Of a DNA stretch of 64,000 bases, positions 41,279 through 49,939 are shown one piece after another. The DNA comes from Phenylobacterium sp. (lineage in GTDB: Bacteria > Pseudomonadota > Alphaproteobacteria > Caulobacterales > Caulobacteraceae): NCBI RefSeq assembly GCF_013822795.1, contig NZ_PNLB01000015.1, positions 62,001 to 126,000 on the forward strand. The letters run 5' to 3'. Every line of letters starts with the position of its first letter. The stretch's first letter is position 1. The notes under the pieces were generated by a model, which worked only from the letters and a program-made list of their open reading frames with translations, did no database searches and had not been told where the DNA came from. Both the position numbers and the translations under genes were made by a program.

Positions 41279-42907
41279 GTGAGCGACGCCGCCATCGACC
41301 CGAAGACGGGCGCCGCGCCCGCCGTCCCGGCCCCGCCCGGCGGTCACGTGACCGCCACGGGCGAGGTCGACTGGATCAAGATCTTCCTGGGCTTCGGCGG
41401 GATGGTGGTCGGCCAATTCATGGCCACCCTCGACATCCAGATCGTCGCCTCCTCGCTGAGCCAGATCCAGGCTGGCGTCGGCGCCAGCGCCGACGAGATC
41501 AGCTGGGTGCAGACCATCTACCTGCTGGCCGAGGTGGTGATCATTCCGCTCACCGCCTACCTGACCAAGATGTGGGGCACGCGGCCGGTCTACGTGTTCG
41601 CCGCCGCCGCCTTCATCGTCACCTCGATCATGACCGGGCTGTCGACCAGCATCGAGATGATGATCGCCACCCGCGCGCTGCAGGGCCTGGCCGCCGGGGC
41701 GATGATCCCGGCCGTGTTCGCCACGGCCATGACTGTCTTCCCGCCGGAGAAGCGGGTGATGGCCAACGTCACGGTCGGGCTGATCGTCACCCTGGCCCCG
41801 ACCATCGGCCCGACCCTGGGCGGTCACCTGACCGAGGCGCTGAACTGGCGCTGGCTGTTCTTCGTCAACGTCCCGCCCGGCCTGCTGGTGATGTTCCTGG
41901 TCGGCCGCTACGGCGACTTCGACAAGGGCGACCCGTCGCTGGCCAAGGGCATCGACTGGTTCGGGCTGGCGACCATGACGGTGTTCCTGCTCTCGATGCA
42001 GTACGTGTTCGAGGAAGGCTCCAGCGAAGGCTGGTTCGAGGACGACCTGATCCTCTGGCTCACCGTGACTGCGGTGATCACCGGCGTCGTCTTCATCTGG
42101 CGACAGCTCACCTACAAGCAGCCGATCGTCTCGCTGCGGCCGTTCACCGACCGAAACTTCACCCTCGGCTTCCTGATGAACGCCGTCTCGGGGATGAGCC
42201 TGTTCGGCGGCACCTTTATCCTGCCGCTATTCCTCGGCCAGATCCGCCACTACTCGGCGGCCGAGGTCGGCACCACCATGCTGGTCTCAGGCCTGACCAT
42301 GTTCCTCAGCGCCCCGATCGTCGGCCGTGTCGTGCGGCTGATGGATCCGCGGATCTCGCTGGTGGCCGGCTTCGCGCTGGCCGCCTACGGGGTCGGCCTG
42401 GGGGTCAAGGTGACCGCCGACTGGGGCTTCTGGGAGTTCGCCGCTCTGCAGGCGATCCGCGGCTTCGGGGTGATGATCGCGATGATCGCCGCCCAGGCGC
42501 TGTCGGTCTCGACCCTGCCGATCTCGATGATGAAGGACGCATCGGGCCTGGTGAACCTCGTCCGCAACGTCGGCGGCGCCATCGGCCTGGCCATCCTGAC
42601 CACCATCCTCAGCGACCAGACCGCCGTGCACCTCTCGGAGCTGTCGGCGGCGATGAGCGTCGCCAACCTGCAGGGCCAGGAGATGCTGGCCGGCCTGACC
42701 GCGATGATGGAGGCCCAGGGCCTGGCCGATCCGGAGGGCGCGGCCCGCAAGTTCCTGGGCATGGCCCTGCGCCGCGACGCCGCTGTGCTCGGCTTCGCCG
42801 ATGGCTTCTACTTCCTGGCGCTCGGGTGCGCCTTCGCCGCCCTGCTCGGCTTCCTGGCGACCCCGGGCAAGGACGCGCCGCCCAGCGGCGGCGGCGGGGG
42901 CCACTGA
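41279..42907 (+). CDS. DHA2 (EmrB/QacA) family MFS drug efflux transporter
   Basis: A 542-residue inner-membrane pump with 14 predicted helices. TLDIQIVASSLSQIQ (helix 1 motif D1), SWVQTIYLLAEVVIIPLTAY, motif A-like LTKMWGTRPVY, and the motif C-like VTLAPTIGPTLGGHLTE are present. The start is a GTG at 41279, 12 bases after the emrA-like stop. The C-terminus is Gly-rich. The stop shares one base with the TetR start. Probably exports hydrophobic drugs or acids by proton antiport; the substrate is unknown. Confidence 0.93.
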   Translation: MSDAAIDPKTGAAPAVPAPPGGHVTATGEVDWIKIFLGFGGMVVGQFMATLDIQIVASSLSQIQAGVGASADEISWVQTIYLLAEVVIIPLTAYLTKMWGTRPVYVFAAAAFIVTSIMTGLSTSIEMMIATRALQGLAAGAMIPAVFATAMTVFPPEKRVMANVTVGLIVTLAPTIGPTLGGHLTEALNWRWLFFVNVPPGLLVMFLVGRYGDFDKGDPSLAKGIDWFGLATMTVFLLSMQYVFEEGSSEGWFEDDLILWLTVTAVITGVVFIWRQLTYKQPIVSLRPFTDRNFTLGFLMNAVSGMSLFGGTFILPLFLGQIRHYSAAEVGTTMLVSGLTMFLSAPIVGRVVRLMDPRISLVAGFALAAYGVGLGVKVTADWGFWEFAALQAIRGFGVMIAMIAAQALSVSTLPISMMKDASGLVNLVRNVGGAIGLAILTTILSDQTAVHLSELSAAMSVANLQGQEMLAGLTAMMEAQGLADPEGAARKFLGMALRRDAAVLGFADGFYFLALGCAFAALLGFLATPGKDAPPSGGGGGH

Positions 42908-43515
42908 TGCCGCGCGCGCCGGGCCAGATCGACCTCGCCAAGACCGAGGCCATCCTCGACGCCGCCGCCGAGGTGTTCGGCGAGCGCGGCCTGGCCGCCT
43001 CGATGGAAGAGATCGCCCGCCGCGCGCGGGTGTCGAAGCAGACGATCTACAATCACTACGGCTCCAAGCCCGAGCTGATCCGCGCCATCGTCGACCGGCG
43101 GGTGGCCGAGATCACCGCGCCGCTGCTGATGCCCGAGGCCGTCGACCATCCGCAGGAGGCGCTGGCCGCCCTCGGCCGCTCGATGCTGACTGCGATCCTC
43201 ACGGCGCGCGGCACCTCGATGCTGCGCATGACCGTCGAGAGCGCCGCCGAGCAGCCGGACCTGGCGCGGGCCTTCTTCGAGGCCGGCCCGGCCACCTCGC
43301 GCCGCCGGCTGGCCGAGTTCCTGGCGATGGAGACCGAGAACGGCCGCATGGCGGTCGACGACCCGGTGCTGGCGGCGGAGTTCTTCGCCAGCATGGTGAT
43401 CGGCGGCCACCAGATCGCCCAGCTGCTGGGGGTCGAACGCCAGTTCACACCAGCCGAGATCGACCGGGTCGCCGGCGAAGCCGCCGCCCGCTTCATGAAG
43501 GCCTACTCGGCGTAG
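42907..43515 (+). CDS. TetR/AcrR family regulator of the efflux operon
   Basis: A 202-residue repressor. HTH at residues 12-56: KTEAILDAAAEVFGERGLAA, SMEEIARRARVSKQTIYNHY. The C-terminal helical ligand domain includes a TetR_C-like stretch (ESAAEQPDLARAFFEAGPAT). The ATG overlaps the transporter stop (TGATG), so repressor and pump are made together. Autoregulation through the two TGGAC-N6-GTCCA dyads is the simplest model, but binding is inferred. Confidence 0.92.
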   Translation: MPRAPGQIDLAKTEAILDAAAEVFGERGLAASMEEIARRARVSKQTIYNHYGSKPELIRAIVDRRVAEITAPLLMPEAVDHPQEALAALGRSMLTAILTARGTSMLRMTVESAAEQPDLARAFFEAGPATSRRRLAEFLAMETENGRMAVDDPVLAAEFFASMVIGGHQIAQLLGVERQFTPAEIDRVAGEAAARFMKAYSA

Positions 43516-43607
43516 AATCGGCCGGCGCCGCACAACCTTCATCGAACGATGATGCGGGCGCCATCTGCGTGCGCGATCAGCCCTCCAGTCTTAACTCGAG
43601 GGTAACC

Positions 43608-44264
43608 ATGTTCGCCAAGTCCCTGGGCCTCGCCGCCCTCGCCGCCGCCGCCTCGCTCGCGCTTCCCGCGGCCGCCGCGACCATCACGCCGGTCGGCGTC
43701 ACCGCCAGCAACACCTTCCCGTTCTGGGGGACCTACAACGCCGAGAACCTGATCGACGGCAGCGGCCTGTCGGGCGGTCTGCACGACGCCGACTACGCCA
43801 ACATGTGGATGACCGACCTCGGCGTCTCGGCCGCCACGCTGACCTTCGATCTCGGCCAGACCTTCAAGCTCTCGGGCGCCGACATCTGGAACTACAACTT
43901 CGGCGTCGAGGAGTTCGCCTCGACCCTCGACCGCGCCTCCAAGGCCTTCAAGATCTCGATCTCCACCGACGGCGTGACCTACACCCAGGTGCTGGCCGGC
44001 GAGCTCGCGCGCGGAACCGGCAAGGCGCTGGCGGCCGAGAGCTTCGGCCTCGGCGGCAAGGCCCGCTACGTCCAGATCGCCCTGGACGGCAACCATCAGA
44101 AGTATCCGGAGACCTACGGCTACGCCCCGATCGGGCTGTCGGAAGTCCGCTTCACCGGCTCGGCGGTCCCGGAACCAGCGACCTGGGCGATGATGATCAC
44201 CGGCTTCGGCCTGGCCGGAACCGCCCTGCGCTCGGCCCGCCGCCGCGGCCAGCAGTTCGCCTAA
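43608..44264 (+). CDS. PEPxxWA-CTERM sorted discoidin-like exported protein
   Basis: A 218-residue exported protein. Signal peptide (MFAKSLGLAALAAAASLALP, cleavage after AAA). A jelly-roll F5/8 type C-like region follows (FWGTYNAENLIDGSGLSGGL to ARYVQIALDGNHQKYPETYG), with discoidin-like strands. The C-terminus VPEPATWAMMITGFGLAGTA then basic residues is a PEP-CTERM sorting signal, normally processed by an exosortase and tied to exopolysaccharide. No exosortase is in the window. The ATG follows GAGGGTAACC. Confidence 0.88.
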   Translation: MFAKSLGLAALAAAASLALPAAAATITPVGVTASNTFPFWGTYNAENLIDGSGLSGGLHDADYANMWMTDLGVSAATLTFDLGQTFKLSGADIWNYNFGVEEFASTLDRASKAFKISISTDGVTYTQVLAGELARGTGKALAAESFGLGGKARYVQIALDGNHQKYPETYGYAPIGLSEVRFTGSAVPEPATWAMMITGFGLAGTALRSARRRGQQFA

Positions 44265-44267
44265 AGG

Positions 44268-44873
44268 TCAGGGCCCGGTGAGCGGCTCCCAGGCCGCCAT
44301 CGCGCCCTTGGCCACGCTGAGCAGCTTGTCCTCGCTGGCCCCGTCGCGGGCCTGGATCGACATGCCCTGCTGGACGGTCAGGTAGAAGGCCGCCACCGCG
44401 CCGACGTCGACGCTGGCCGGCAGCTCGCCGGCCGCCACCGCCTGGCGTAGGCGCGCCTCCAGCCCGGACTGCCCCTGGGCCCGGTTCTCCCGCAGGGCGG
44501 CGCAGACGCTGGCGCTGGCCTCCGTGGTGTTGAGCTGCGAGAGCACGACCATGCAGCCGCGCGGCTTACCCGGCCTTGAGAAGGAATGTGCGGTGGCGGT
44601 CAGGAAACCTGCCACTGCCGAGCGCGCATCGGGCGCGTTTTCGACAGCGTCCCAGATCTGCGGCCCCTCGGTGCGGCCGTAGAGTTCGATCGCCTCGCGG
44701 AACAACGCCTCTTTCGAACCGAAGGCCGCATAGAGGCTCGGCGAGCCGATGCCCATCGCCACGGTCAGGTCGCTGATCGACGCGCCCTCGTAACCCTTGG
44801 TCCAGAACAGCTCCATAGCCCGGGTCAGGGCGGCGTTGCGATCGAAACTGCGTGGTCGGCCGCGGTCGGCCAT
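44268..44873 (-). CDS. TetR/AcrR family regulator, divergent from an SDR gene
   Basis: A 201-residue regulator. HTH: RPRSFDRNAALTRAMELFWT, KGYEGASISDLTVAMGIGSP, SLYAAFGSKEALF, the pattern of the AcrR subgroup that controls oxidoreductases. A C-terminal domain with CMVVLSQLNTTEASASVCAA follows. Its start is 104 bases from the SDR start, and two related palindromes lie in between, so repression of the SDR and of itself is likely. Confidence 0.92.
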   Translation of the reverse strand: MADRGRPRSFDRNAALTRAMELFWTKGYEGASISDLTVAMGIGSPSLYAAFGSKEALFREAIELYGRTEGPQIWDAVENAPDARSAVAGFLTATAHSFSRPGKPRGCMVVLSQLNTTEASASVCAALRENRAQGQSGLEARLRQAVAAGELPASVDVGAVAAFYLTVQQGMSIQARDGASEDKLLSVAKGAMAAWEPLTGP

Positions 44874-44882
44874 GGCTCAACC

Positions 44883-44906
44883 TTTCTGTATCGACCGATA
44901 TATAAA
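44883..44906. promoter_or_regulatory. TetR operator, copy 1, near the regulator start
   Basis: TTTCTGTATCGA and CCGATATATAAA. This is the left half of the copy at 44941 with a degenerate right half; the core TATCGACCGATA is a dyad. It lies just upstream of the TetR start codon. Confidence 0.6.
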
Positions 44907-44940
44907 TCCCTTGACGGGACCGGGCAAGCCGACCATCTGC

Positions 44941-44964
44941 TTTCTGTATCGAACGACACAGAAA
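44941..44964. promoter_or_regulatory. TetR operator, copy 2, near the SDR start
   Basis: Arms TTTCTGT and ACAGAAA flank TCG-AA-CGA; only one pair of positions breaks the dyad. The first 12 bases equal those of the copy at 44883, 58 bases away. It ends just before the SDR ribosome binding site (GGAG at 44966). Confidence 0.7.
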
Positions 44965-44976
44965 TGGAGCAAACCC

Positions 44977-45720
44977 GTGTCGAACCTCTCCGGAAAGCGC
45001 GCCCTGGTCACCGGCGCCAGCCGCGGCATCGGCGCCGCCATCGCCCTGCGCCTGGCGCGCGACGGCGCCGACGTCGCCATCACCTACGAGCGCTCGGCCG
45101 ACAAGGCGCAGGCCCTCGTCGAGGAAATCAAGGCTTTGGGCCGCAAGGGATTGGCCATCCAGGCCGACAGCGCCGACCCGGCCGCCGTCAAGGCCGCGGT
45201 CGACCGCGCCGCCGCCGAGCTGGGCGGGCTGGACATCCTGGTCAACAACGCCGGCATCGCTCGCGGCGTCGGGCCGGTGGCGGGCTGGACGCTCGAGGAC
45301 ATCGACCAACTGCTGGCGGTCAACGTGCGCGGGGTGATCGTCGCGGCCCAGGCGGCGGCCGCGCACCTGCCGGTTGGCGGGCGGATCATCAACATCGGCT
45401 CGAACCTGGCCGAGCGGGTGCCGATGGCCGGCATCACCCTCTATGCGATGACCAAGTCGGCGCTGCTGAGCTTCACCAAGGGCCTGGCGCACGACCTCGG
45501 GCCCCAGGGGATCACAGTCAACCTGGTGCATCCCGGCTCGACCGACACCGACATGAACCCGGCCGGCGGCCCCGGCGCCGACCCCCAGCGCGCGCGCATG
45601 GCCATTCCCGAATATGGAAAGCCGGAAGACATCGCCAGCGCCGTCGCCTGGCTGGCCAGCCCCGAAAGCCGCTTCGCCAATGGAACCGGCTTCGTCATCG
45701 ACGGCGCGGCCAACGCTTAG
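44977..45720 (+). CDS. SDR family oxidoreductase (FabG-like)
   Basis: A 247-residue SDR. TGASRGIGAAIALRLA near residue 12, a NADP-favouring segment after beta 2 (TYERSADKA), LDILVNNAGIARG near 83, catalytic Ser in NIGSN near 138, YAMTK near 152, and TGFVIDGAANA at the end. The start is a GTG at 44977, 7 bases after GGAG; no better ATG in frame. Regulation by the divergent TetR is likely. Substrate unknown; FabG-like enzymes include xenobiotic reductases. Confidence 0.9.
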   Translation: MSNLSGKRALVTGASRGIGAAIALRLARDGADVAITYERSADKAQALVEEIKALGRKGLAIQADSADPAAVKAAVDRAAAELGGLDILVNNAGIARGVGPVAGWTLEDIDQLLAVNVRGVIVAAQAAAAHLPVGGRIINIGSNLAERVPMAGITLYAMTKSALLSFTKGLAHDLGPQGITVNLVHPGSTDTDMNPAGGPGADPQRARMAIPEYGKPEDIASAVAWLASPESRFANGTGFVIDGAANA

Positions 45721-45729
45721 GGAGCACCG

Positions 45730-45847
45730 GTTCCTCTCCCCGCTTGAGGGGAGAGGTTAGGTGAGGGGTCTTGCGGCGCGGAGCGGCGCATTGCTGAGTC
45801 AGCAGCCCCCTCACCCCGACCCTCTCCCCCAAGGGGGCGAGGGAGTC
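45730..45847 (-). repeat. Class A repeat, inverted full copy
   Basis: GTTCCTCTCCCCGCTTGAGG to GGGGGCGAGGGAGT. The centre TTGCTGAGTCAGCAG carries GANTC. Confidence 0.85.
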
Positions 45848-45880
45848 GCTCTAGGCGCCTCGCCTGACGCAACAACCAAG

Positions 45881-46010
45881 TGTCATCCCGGAAGCCGCGC
45901 AGCGGCTGTCCGGGACCCATTGACGCCAAGCTCGCCCGAAGGCGGCGATGCCTGCGCCATCAGGTGTTCATGGGTCCCGGTCTTCGCCTGCGGCGAAACC
46001 GGGATGACAG
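45881..46010. repeat. Class C element with two opposed half-palindromes
   Basis: The left half, GTCATCCCGGAAGCC and GGCTGTCCGGGACCCA, and the right half, TGGGTCCCGGTCTTCGCC and GGCGAAACCGGGATGAC, face each other across about 50 bases including AGGTGTTCATGG. The two halves resemble different copies elsewhere in the window. Confidence 0.65.
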
Positions 46011-46017
46011 CCTTGGA

Positions 46018-46827
46018 CTACTCGCTGTCCGAGCCCAGGCCCATCATGTGGAAGCCGGCGTCGACGTGGACCACTTCACCCGTGGTCGAGAACCCGAGGT
46101 CCGACAGCAGCCACAGGGCGCAGCCGGCGACGCCTTCCATCGAAGTGTCTTCGCCGAGCGCCGACATCGACCGGCCCTGGGCCAGCATGCCGCGGCCGCC
46201 GCTGATCCCCGCCAGCGACAGGGTCTTCATCGCCCCGGCCGAGATGGCGTTGACGCGGATCTTCGCCGGGCCGAGGTCGCGGGCCACATAGCGGGTCGCC
46301 GCTTCCAGACCGGCCTTGGCCACGCCCATGGTGTTGTAGTTCGGGATGGCGCGCTCGGACCCCAGATAGGTCATGGTCACGATCGAGCCGCCGTTCGGCA
46401 TCAGCTTCGCGGCGCGCTTGGCGCAGTCGACGAACGAGAACACCGAGATGTCCATGGCGCGCAGGAAGCTCTCTCGCGAGGTGTTCTCGACGAACGAGCC
46501 CTTCAGCTCGTCCTTGTTGGCGAAAGCGATCGAGTGAAGGAAGAAGTCGATCGTGCCGTGCGCCTTCTCGATCGCCTCGAAGGCGGCGTCCATCGAGGCG
46601 TCGTCCTGCACGTCGGCCGGGACGATGGCTTTGGCGCCGACGCTTTCGGCCAGCGGTGTGACCCGACGCTCCATGCCCGGCAGGTGCAGGAAGCTCAGTT
46701 CCGCGCCCTGGGCCGCCAGCTGCGAGGCGATGCCCCAGGCGATCGACTGGTGGTTGGCGACGCCGGTGATGACGCCCTTCTTGCCCTTCATCAGGTCGCC
46801 CTTGGGCATCTGATAGTCTTCGGCCAC
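46018..46827 (-). CDS. fabI: Enoyl-ACP reductase (NADH)
   Basis: Final reduction step of fatty acid elongation. From the GTG at 46827, with AGGAG 8 bases upstream, it has 269 residues. GVITGVANHQSIAWGIA at about 18-34 binds NAD. Catalytic Tyr164-x6-Lys171 lies in NYNTMGVAKAG, with Tyr154 also in place (MTYLG). HSIAFANK (about 98-105) and the C-terminal VDAGFHMMGLG complete the family signature. An upstream in-frame ATG (46917) would add 30 residues with no family match. Near fabA-fabB but not contiguous. Confidence 0.96.
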   Translation of the reverse strand: MAEDYQMPKGDLMKGKKGVITGVANHQSIAWGIASQLAAQGAELSFLHLPGMERRVTPLAESVGAKAIVPADVQDDASMDAAFEAIEKAHGTIDFFLHSIAFANKDELKGSFVENTSRESFLRAMDISVFSFVDCAKRAAKLMPNGGSIVTMTYLGSERAIPNYNTMGVAKAGLEAATRYVARDLGPAKIRVNAISAGAMKTLSLAGISGGRGMLAQGRSMSALGEDTSMEGVAGCALWLLSDLGFSTTGEVVHVDAGFHMMGLGSDSE

Positions 46828-46952
46828 GCGTGGACTCCTTGGCGTTTCCAAAAGTTTCGCCGGTTTGTGGACGGGCCCGCAGGCCCGCGCAAGCATCATC
46901 CTGCTGGCGACGATCACGAGGTCGCGGCTAAAGGACGGCAGGGAGGCGACCC

Positions 46953-47455
46953 ATGACCGAGCTTCTGCCCGTCATCGACACCGAGCGTCTGCGGCTGCGG
47001 GCGCTGGAAACGACCGACGCCGACGACATGGCCGCCAACATGACGCCGGCGGTCACGCGATGGCTCTCATCCTGGCCAAGTCCGCTGAGTCGGGAAGCTG
47101 CGCTGGCTCGGATCGAGCGCTCGCGGGCGGCGATCCAGGCGGGGGGATGATCGGCGGTTTCGGCGGCGGCCTGCGGCCGGACGACCGGCGGCGAATGGAG
47201 ATCAGCTACCACTTGGCCGAGGACTGCCAGGGCCAGGGCTACATGCGCGAGGCGACGGCGGCGACGATGCCGGTGCTGTGGCGGCTGATCCCGGCCGAGG
47301 TGATGGAGGCCGGCGCCCAGGTGGAGAACCAAGCGTCGTTCAGCGTCATGGCCGCCCTGGGCATGACGCCGGCCGACGAACGGCTGGTCTACTCATCGGT
47401 CCGCGACCGGCACGAGCCGACGCGGTTCTTCGAACTGCGCCGGCCCGGGTCCTAG
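46953..47455 (+). pseudogene. GNAT acetyltransferase, frameshifted at a six-G run
   Basis: Two adjoining frames make one GNAT protein. The first (46953-47150) has MTELLPVIDTERLRLRALET to ERSRAAIQAGG. The second (47147-47455) has MIGGFGGGLRPDDRRRMEIS, YHLAEDCQGQGYMREATAAT (the acetyl-CoA loop QGxGY), VENQASFSVMAALGMTP and the family end. Between them is GGGGGG (47141-47146). Adding one G restores a single 167-residue frame of normal GNAT length. It is therefore a recent lesion, a sequencing error in a homopolymer, or a phase-variable gene. Its stop overlaps that of fabB. Confidence 0.8.
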
Positions 47456-47460
47456 ACCCG
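47446..47460. terminator. Palindrome with the overlapping stop codons in its loop
   Basis: CGGGTC-CTA-GACCCG. The CTA loop holds part of the overlapping stop codons of the acetyltransferase and fabB. Stem of only 6 bp and no U-tract. Confidence 0.35.
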
Positions 47461-48663
47461 CGCCATCACCAGGCAGCCGTTGGTGCCGCCGAAGCCGAAC
47501 GAGTTCGACATCACGGTCTCCAGCTGCACGTCCTTGCGCTCGCGCAGGATCGGCAGGTCGGCGAACTCGGGATCGAGGGCCTCGATGTGGGCGCTCTCGG
47601 CCGCAAAGCCATTGTTGAGCATCAGCAGGCTGTAGATCGCCTCCTGCGCGCCGGCCGCGCCCAGGCTGTGCCCGGTCAGCGACTTGGTCGACGAAATCAG
47701 CGGCACGTTGGCGCCGAACACCTCGCGCACCGCGCCCATTTCCTTGCTGTCCCCGACCGGCGTCGAGGTCCCGTGCGGGTTCAGGTAGTCGATCTTGCGG
47801 CCGCCGAGATCGGCCATCGCCATGCGCATGCAACGCACCGCGCCCTCGCCGGACGGGGCGACCATGTCGAAGCCATCCGAATTGGCCGCATAGCCGACGA
47901 TCTCGCCGTAGATCTTGGCCCCACGGGCCTTGGCGCGCTCGTACTCTTCCAGCACCACGATGCCGGCGCCGCCGGCGATCACGAAGCCGTCGCGGTCCTT
48001 GTCGTAGGCGCGGCTGGCGGTCGAGGGGCGGTCGTTGAAGTTCGAGCTCATCGCGCCCATGGCGTCGAAAAGGACGCTCAGCGACCAGTCGAGCTCTTCC
48101 GTGCCGCCGGCGAACACCACGTCCTGCTTGCCCATCAGGATCTGCTCGTAGCCCGAGCCGATGCAGTGGGTGGAGGTGGCGCAGGCCGACGAGATCGAGA
48201 AGTTAAGGCCCTTGATCTTGAACCAGGTGGCCAGCGTCGCCGAGGCGCCCGAGCTCATCGCCTTGGGCACCGCGAACGGGCCGACGCGCTTGGGGCCGCG
48301 TTCTTTGGCGGTGTGCGCCGCCTCGATGATCGCCTTGGTCGACGGACCGCCGGAGCCGACGATCAGGCCGGTGCGCTCGTGGGAGACCTCGGCCTCATCC
48401 AGGCCGGCGTCGGCGATCGCCTGTTCCATGGCGATGTGGCCAAAGGCCGTGCCCTGGGCCAGGAACCGCGCCGCGCGCCGGTCGACCAGCTTTTCCCAGT
48501 CGAGGCCGGGATCGGCGTGGACCTGCGAGCGGAAGCCCAGCTCGGCGTACTCGGGCGAGAAGCTGATCCCGGACTTGGCCTCGCGCAGCGAAGCCAGGAC
48601 TGCATTGGCGTCAGCGCCAATGGACGAGACGATACCGATGCCGGTGATGACGACGCGACGCAT
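47452..48663 (-). CDS. fabB: 3-oxoacyl-ACP synthase I
   Basis: Condensing enzyme of fatty acid elongation, needed with FabA for unsaturated chains. It has 403 residues. Cys161 lies in [10 protein letters not shown], His297 in [11 protein letters not shown] and His332 in TGHSLGAAG, giving the Cys-His-His triad of FabB/Fab[21 protein letters not shown] is the typical start. It lies 17 bases after fabA, so the pair is an operon, and FabB rather than FabF is the likely identity because of fabA. Confidence 0.96.
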   Translation of the reverse strand: MRRVVITGIGIVSSIGADANAVLASLREAKSGISFSPEYAELGFRSQVHADPGLDWEKLVDRRAARFLAQGTAFGHIAMEQAIADAGLDEAEVSHERTGLIVGSGGPSTKAIIEAAHTAKERGPKRVGPFAVPKAMSSGASATLATWFKIKGLNFSISSACATSTHCIGSGYEQILMGKQDVVFAGGTEELDWSLSVLFDAMGAMSSNFNDRPSTASRAYDKDRDGFVIAGGAGIVVLEEYERAKARGAKIYGEIVGYAANSDGFDMVAPSGEGAVRCMRMAMADLGGRKIDYLNPHGTSTPVGDSKEMGAVREVFGANVPLISSTKSLTGHSLGAAGAQEAIYSLLMLNNGFAAESAHIEALDPEFADLPILRERKDVQLETVMSNSFGFGGTNGCLVMARV

Positions 48664-48680
48664 GTGTCTTGCCTGTGCTC

Positions 48681-49208
48681 TCAGACCAGGTCCTTGGCGT
48701 CGAACAGTCCGACGCGCAGATCCTTGGCTTCGTAGATCACCTTGCCGTCGGCCTCGAGCACGCCGTCGCCGATGCCCATGACCAGCTTGCGGATGATCAC
48801 GCGCTTGAGGTCGATCTTGTAGACCAGCTTCTTGACCTTCGGGGTCACCTGACCGGTGAACTTCACCTCGCCGACGCCCAGGGCGCGGCCCTTGCCGGGC
48901 GCGCCCGACCAGCCGAGGAAGAAGCCGACCAGCTGCCACATGGCGTCCAGGCCCAGGCAGCCCGGCATCACCGGGTCATTGATGAAGTGGCACTGGAAGA
49001 ACCAGAGGTCCGGATTGATATCCAGCTCGGCTTCCAGATAGCCCTTGCCGTGCGCGCCGCCGTCTTCGGTGATCTTCACGATGCGATCGAACATCAGCAT
49101 CGGAGGCACCGGCAGCTGGGCGTTGCCCGGGCCGAACATCTCGCCTCGGCCGCAGGCCAGCAGCTCTTCGAGATTGTAGTGGTCCTTGGCCTTGGCGCCC
49201 TGGATCAT
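48681..49208 (-). CDS. fabA: 3-hydroxydecanoyl-ACP dehydratase/isomerase
   Basis: Dehydrates 3-hydroxydecanoyl-ACP and isomerises trans-2 to cis-3 decenoyl-ACP, the branch point for unsaturated fatty acids. 175 residues. Active-site His74 lies in [13 protein letters not shown] and Asp88 in CLGLDAM, matching the E. coli positions after a four-residue shift. The [10 protein letters not shown] segment and [15 protein letters not shown] are family-typical. First gene of the fabA-fabB operon. Confidence 0.97.
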   Translation of the reverse strand: MIQGAKAKDHYNLEELLACGRGEMFGPGNAQLPVPPMLMFDRIVKITEDGGAHGKGYLEAELDINPDLWFFQCHFINDPVMPGCLGLDAMWQLVGFFLGWSGAPGKGRALGVGEVKFTGQVTPKVKKLVYKIDLKRVIIRKLVMGIGDGVLEADGKVIYEAKDLRVGLFDAKDLV

Positions 49209-49290
49209 GCTTGGCTTTCTTGGCGGCGGCCCGTTTTTCCGAGCCTCGGGAATCGTGAATTTCAGGCCCTAGCAGAGCCGCGCGGCAGGC

Positions 49291-49866
49291 TCAACGGCTG
49301 CGCGCGACGCCGGGCCGGGCCACTTTACACTGGATCGCGTCGGAAGTGCCCCAGAGTTCGCCCGCCTGGGCCCATCCAGAGACCCCGTCGCTGCGCACCC
49401 GGCACCAGCCGTCCTCGCAGGTCTTGACCAGCTCGGCGATGGCGCGCGGGTTGAGATAGGCGACGATCTCGGCCTCCGCCCGCGGCTTCTTGTGCAAGCC
49501 CAGGCGCGTCGGCTTGGCGCGCATGACCGTGGATTCGCCGCTGGTCAGGCGCCGGTGCACCCAGGCCATACCGCCGTCCGGATCGCAGATCCGCCGCCAC
49601 TCGCTGTTCTCGGCGATCACCTGCACCGGCAGGCCCTTGGCCTGGTAGACCCACAAAAGCTTGTGATCTTCCCCCGGTCCGGCCCGCGCATAGACCTTGT
49701 CGAACTTCAGCGACACGTAGCGCGGCACCGGCTGGCCGGACGGCGTCTGGCGCGGCGCCGCCTGGGCGGCAGGCGTCAGGGCGGCCAGAATCAACGCCGC
49801 CGTCAAAAAAACGGGCGTTACGCGCTTCCGCAGTCCAAAGGTACGTTGCTCGCCTTGGCCGTCCAT
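49291..49866 (-). CDS. Exported bacterial SH3 domain protein
   Basis: A 191-residue protein with a signal peptide (VTPVFLTAALILAALTPAAQ, cleaved after AQA). Two SH3-like repeats follow: FDKVYARAGPGEDHKLLWVY (about 55-75) with WRRICDPDGGMAWVHRRLTS, and a second from about 110 with TCEDGWCRVRSDGVSGWAQA. Bacterial SH3 domains of this type bind peptidoglycan peptides. Probably periplasmic; role unknown. Divergent from the D-glycerate dehydrogenase gene. Confidence 0.82.
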   Translation of the reverse strand: MDGQGEQRTFGLRKRVTPVFLTAALILAALTPAAQAAPRQTPSGQPVPRYVSLKFDKVYARAGPGEDHKLLWVYQAKGLPVQVIAENSEWRRICDPDGGMAWVHRRLTSGESTVMRAKPTRLGLHKKPRAEAEIVAYLNPRAIAELVKTCEDGWCRVRSDGVSGWAQAGELWGTSDAIQCKVARPGVARSR

Positions 49867-49939
49867 GGGGGCTTTGCTAGAGGTTCTTCGTCACAACGCA
49901 AGGCGCGCCGCGCGCAGTTAAAGATTCCTTTCAAACGCC

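Noticed and set aside
39892..43515. A 1207-codon plus-strand frame covering the efflux operon and ending as the TetR regulator.
   Set aside because: Only its last 202 codons are protein-like. The rest is an Arg/Pro/Gly-rich shadow of the HlyD- and EmrB-like genes, which lie in other frames with full domains.
43591..43605. TTAA-N7-GTAA upstream of the PEP-CTERM gene as a CtrA site.
   Set aside because: One half-site deviates, and it overlaps the ribosome binding region of the gene. One imperfect match in 64 kb is expected by chance.
49275..49292. GAGCC-N8-GGCTC hairpin after the SH3 protein gene as a terminator.
   Set aside because: Stem of five pairs, no U-tract, and it overlaps the stop codon; too weak to list.
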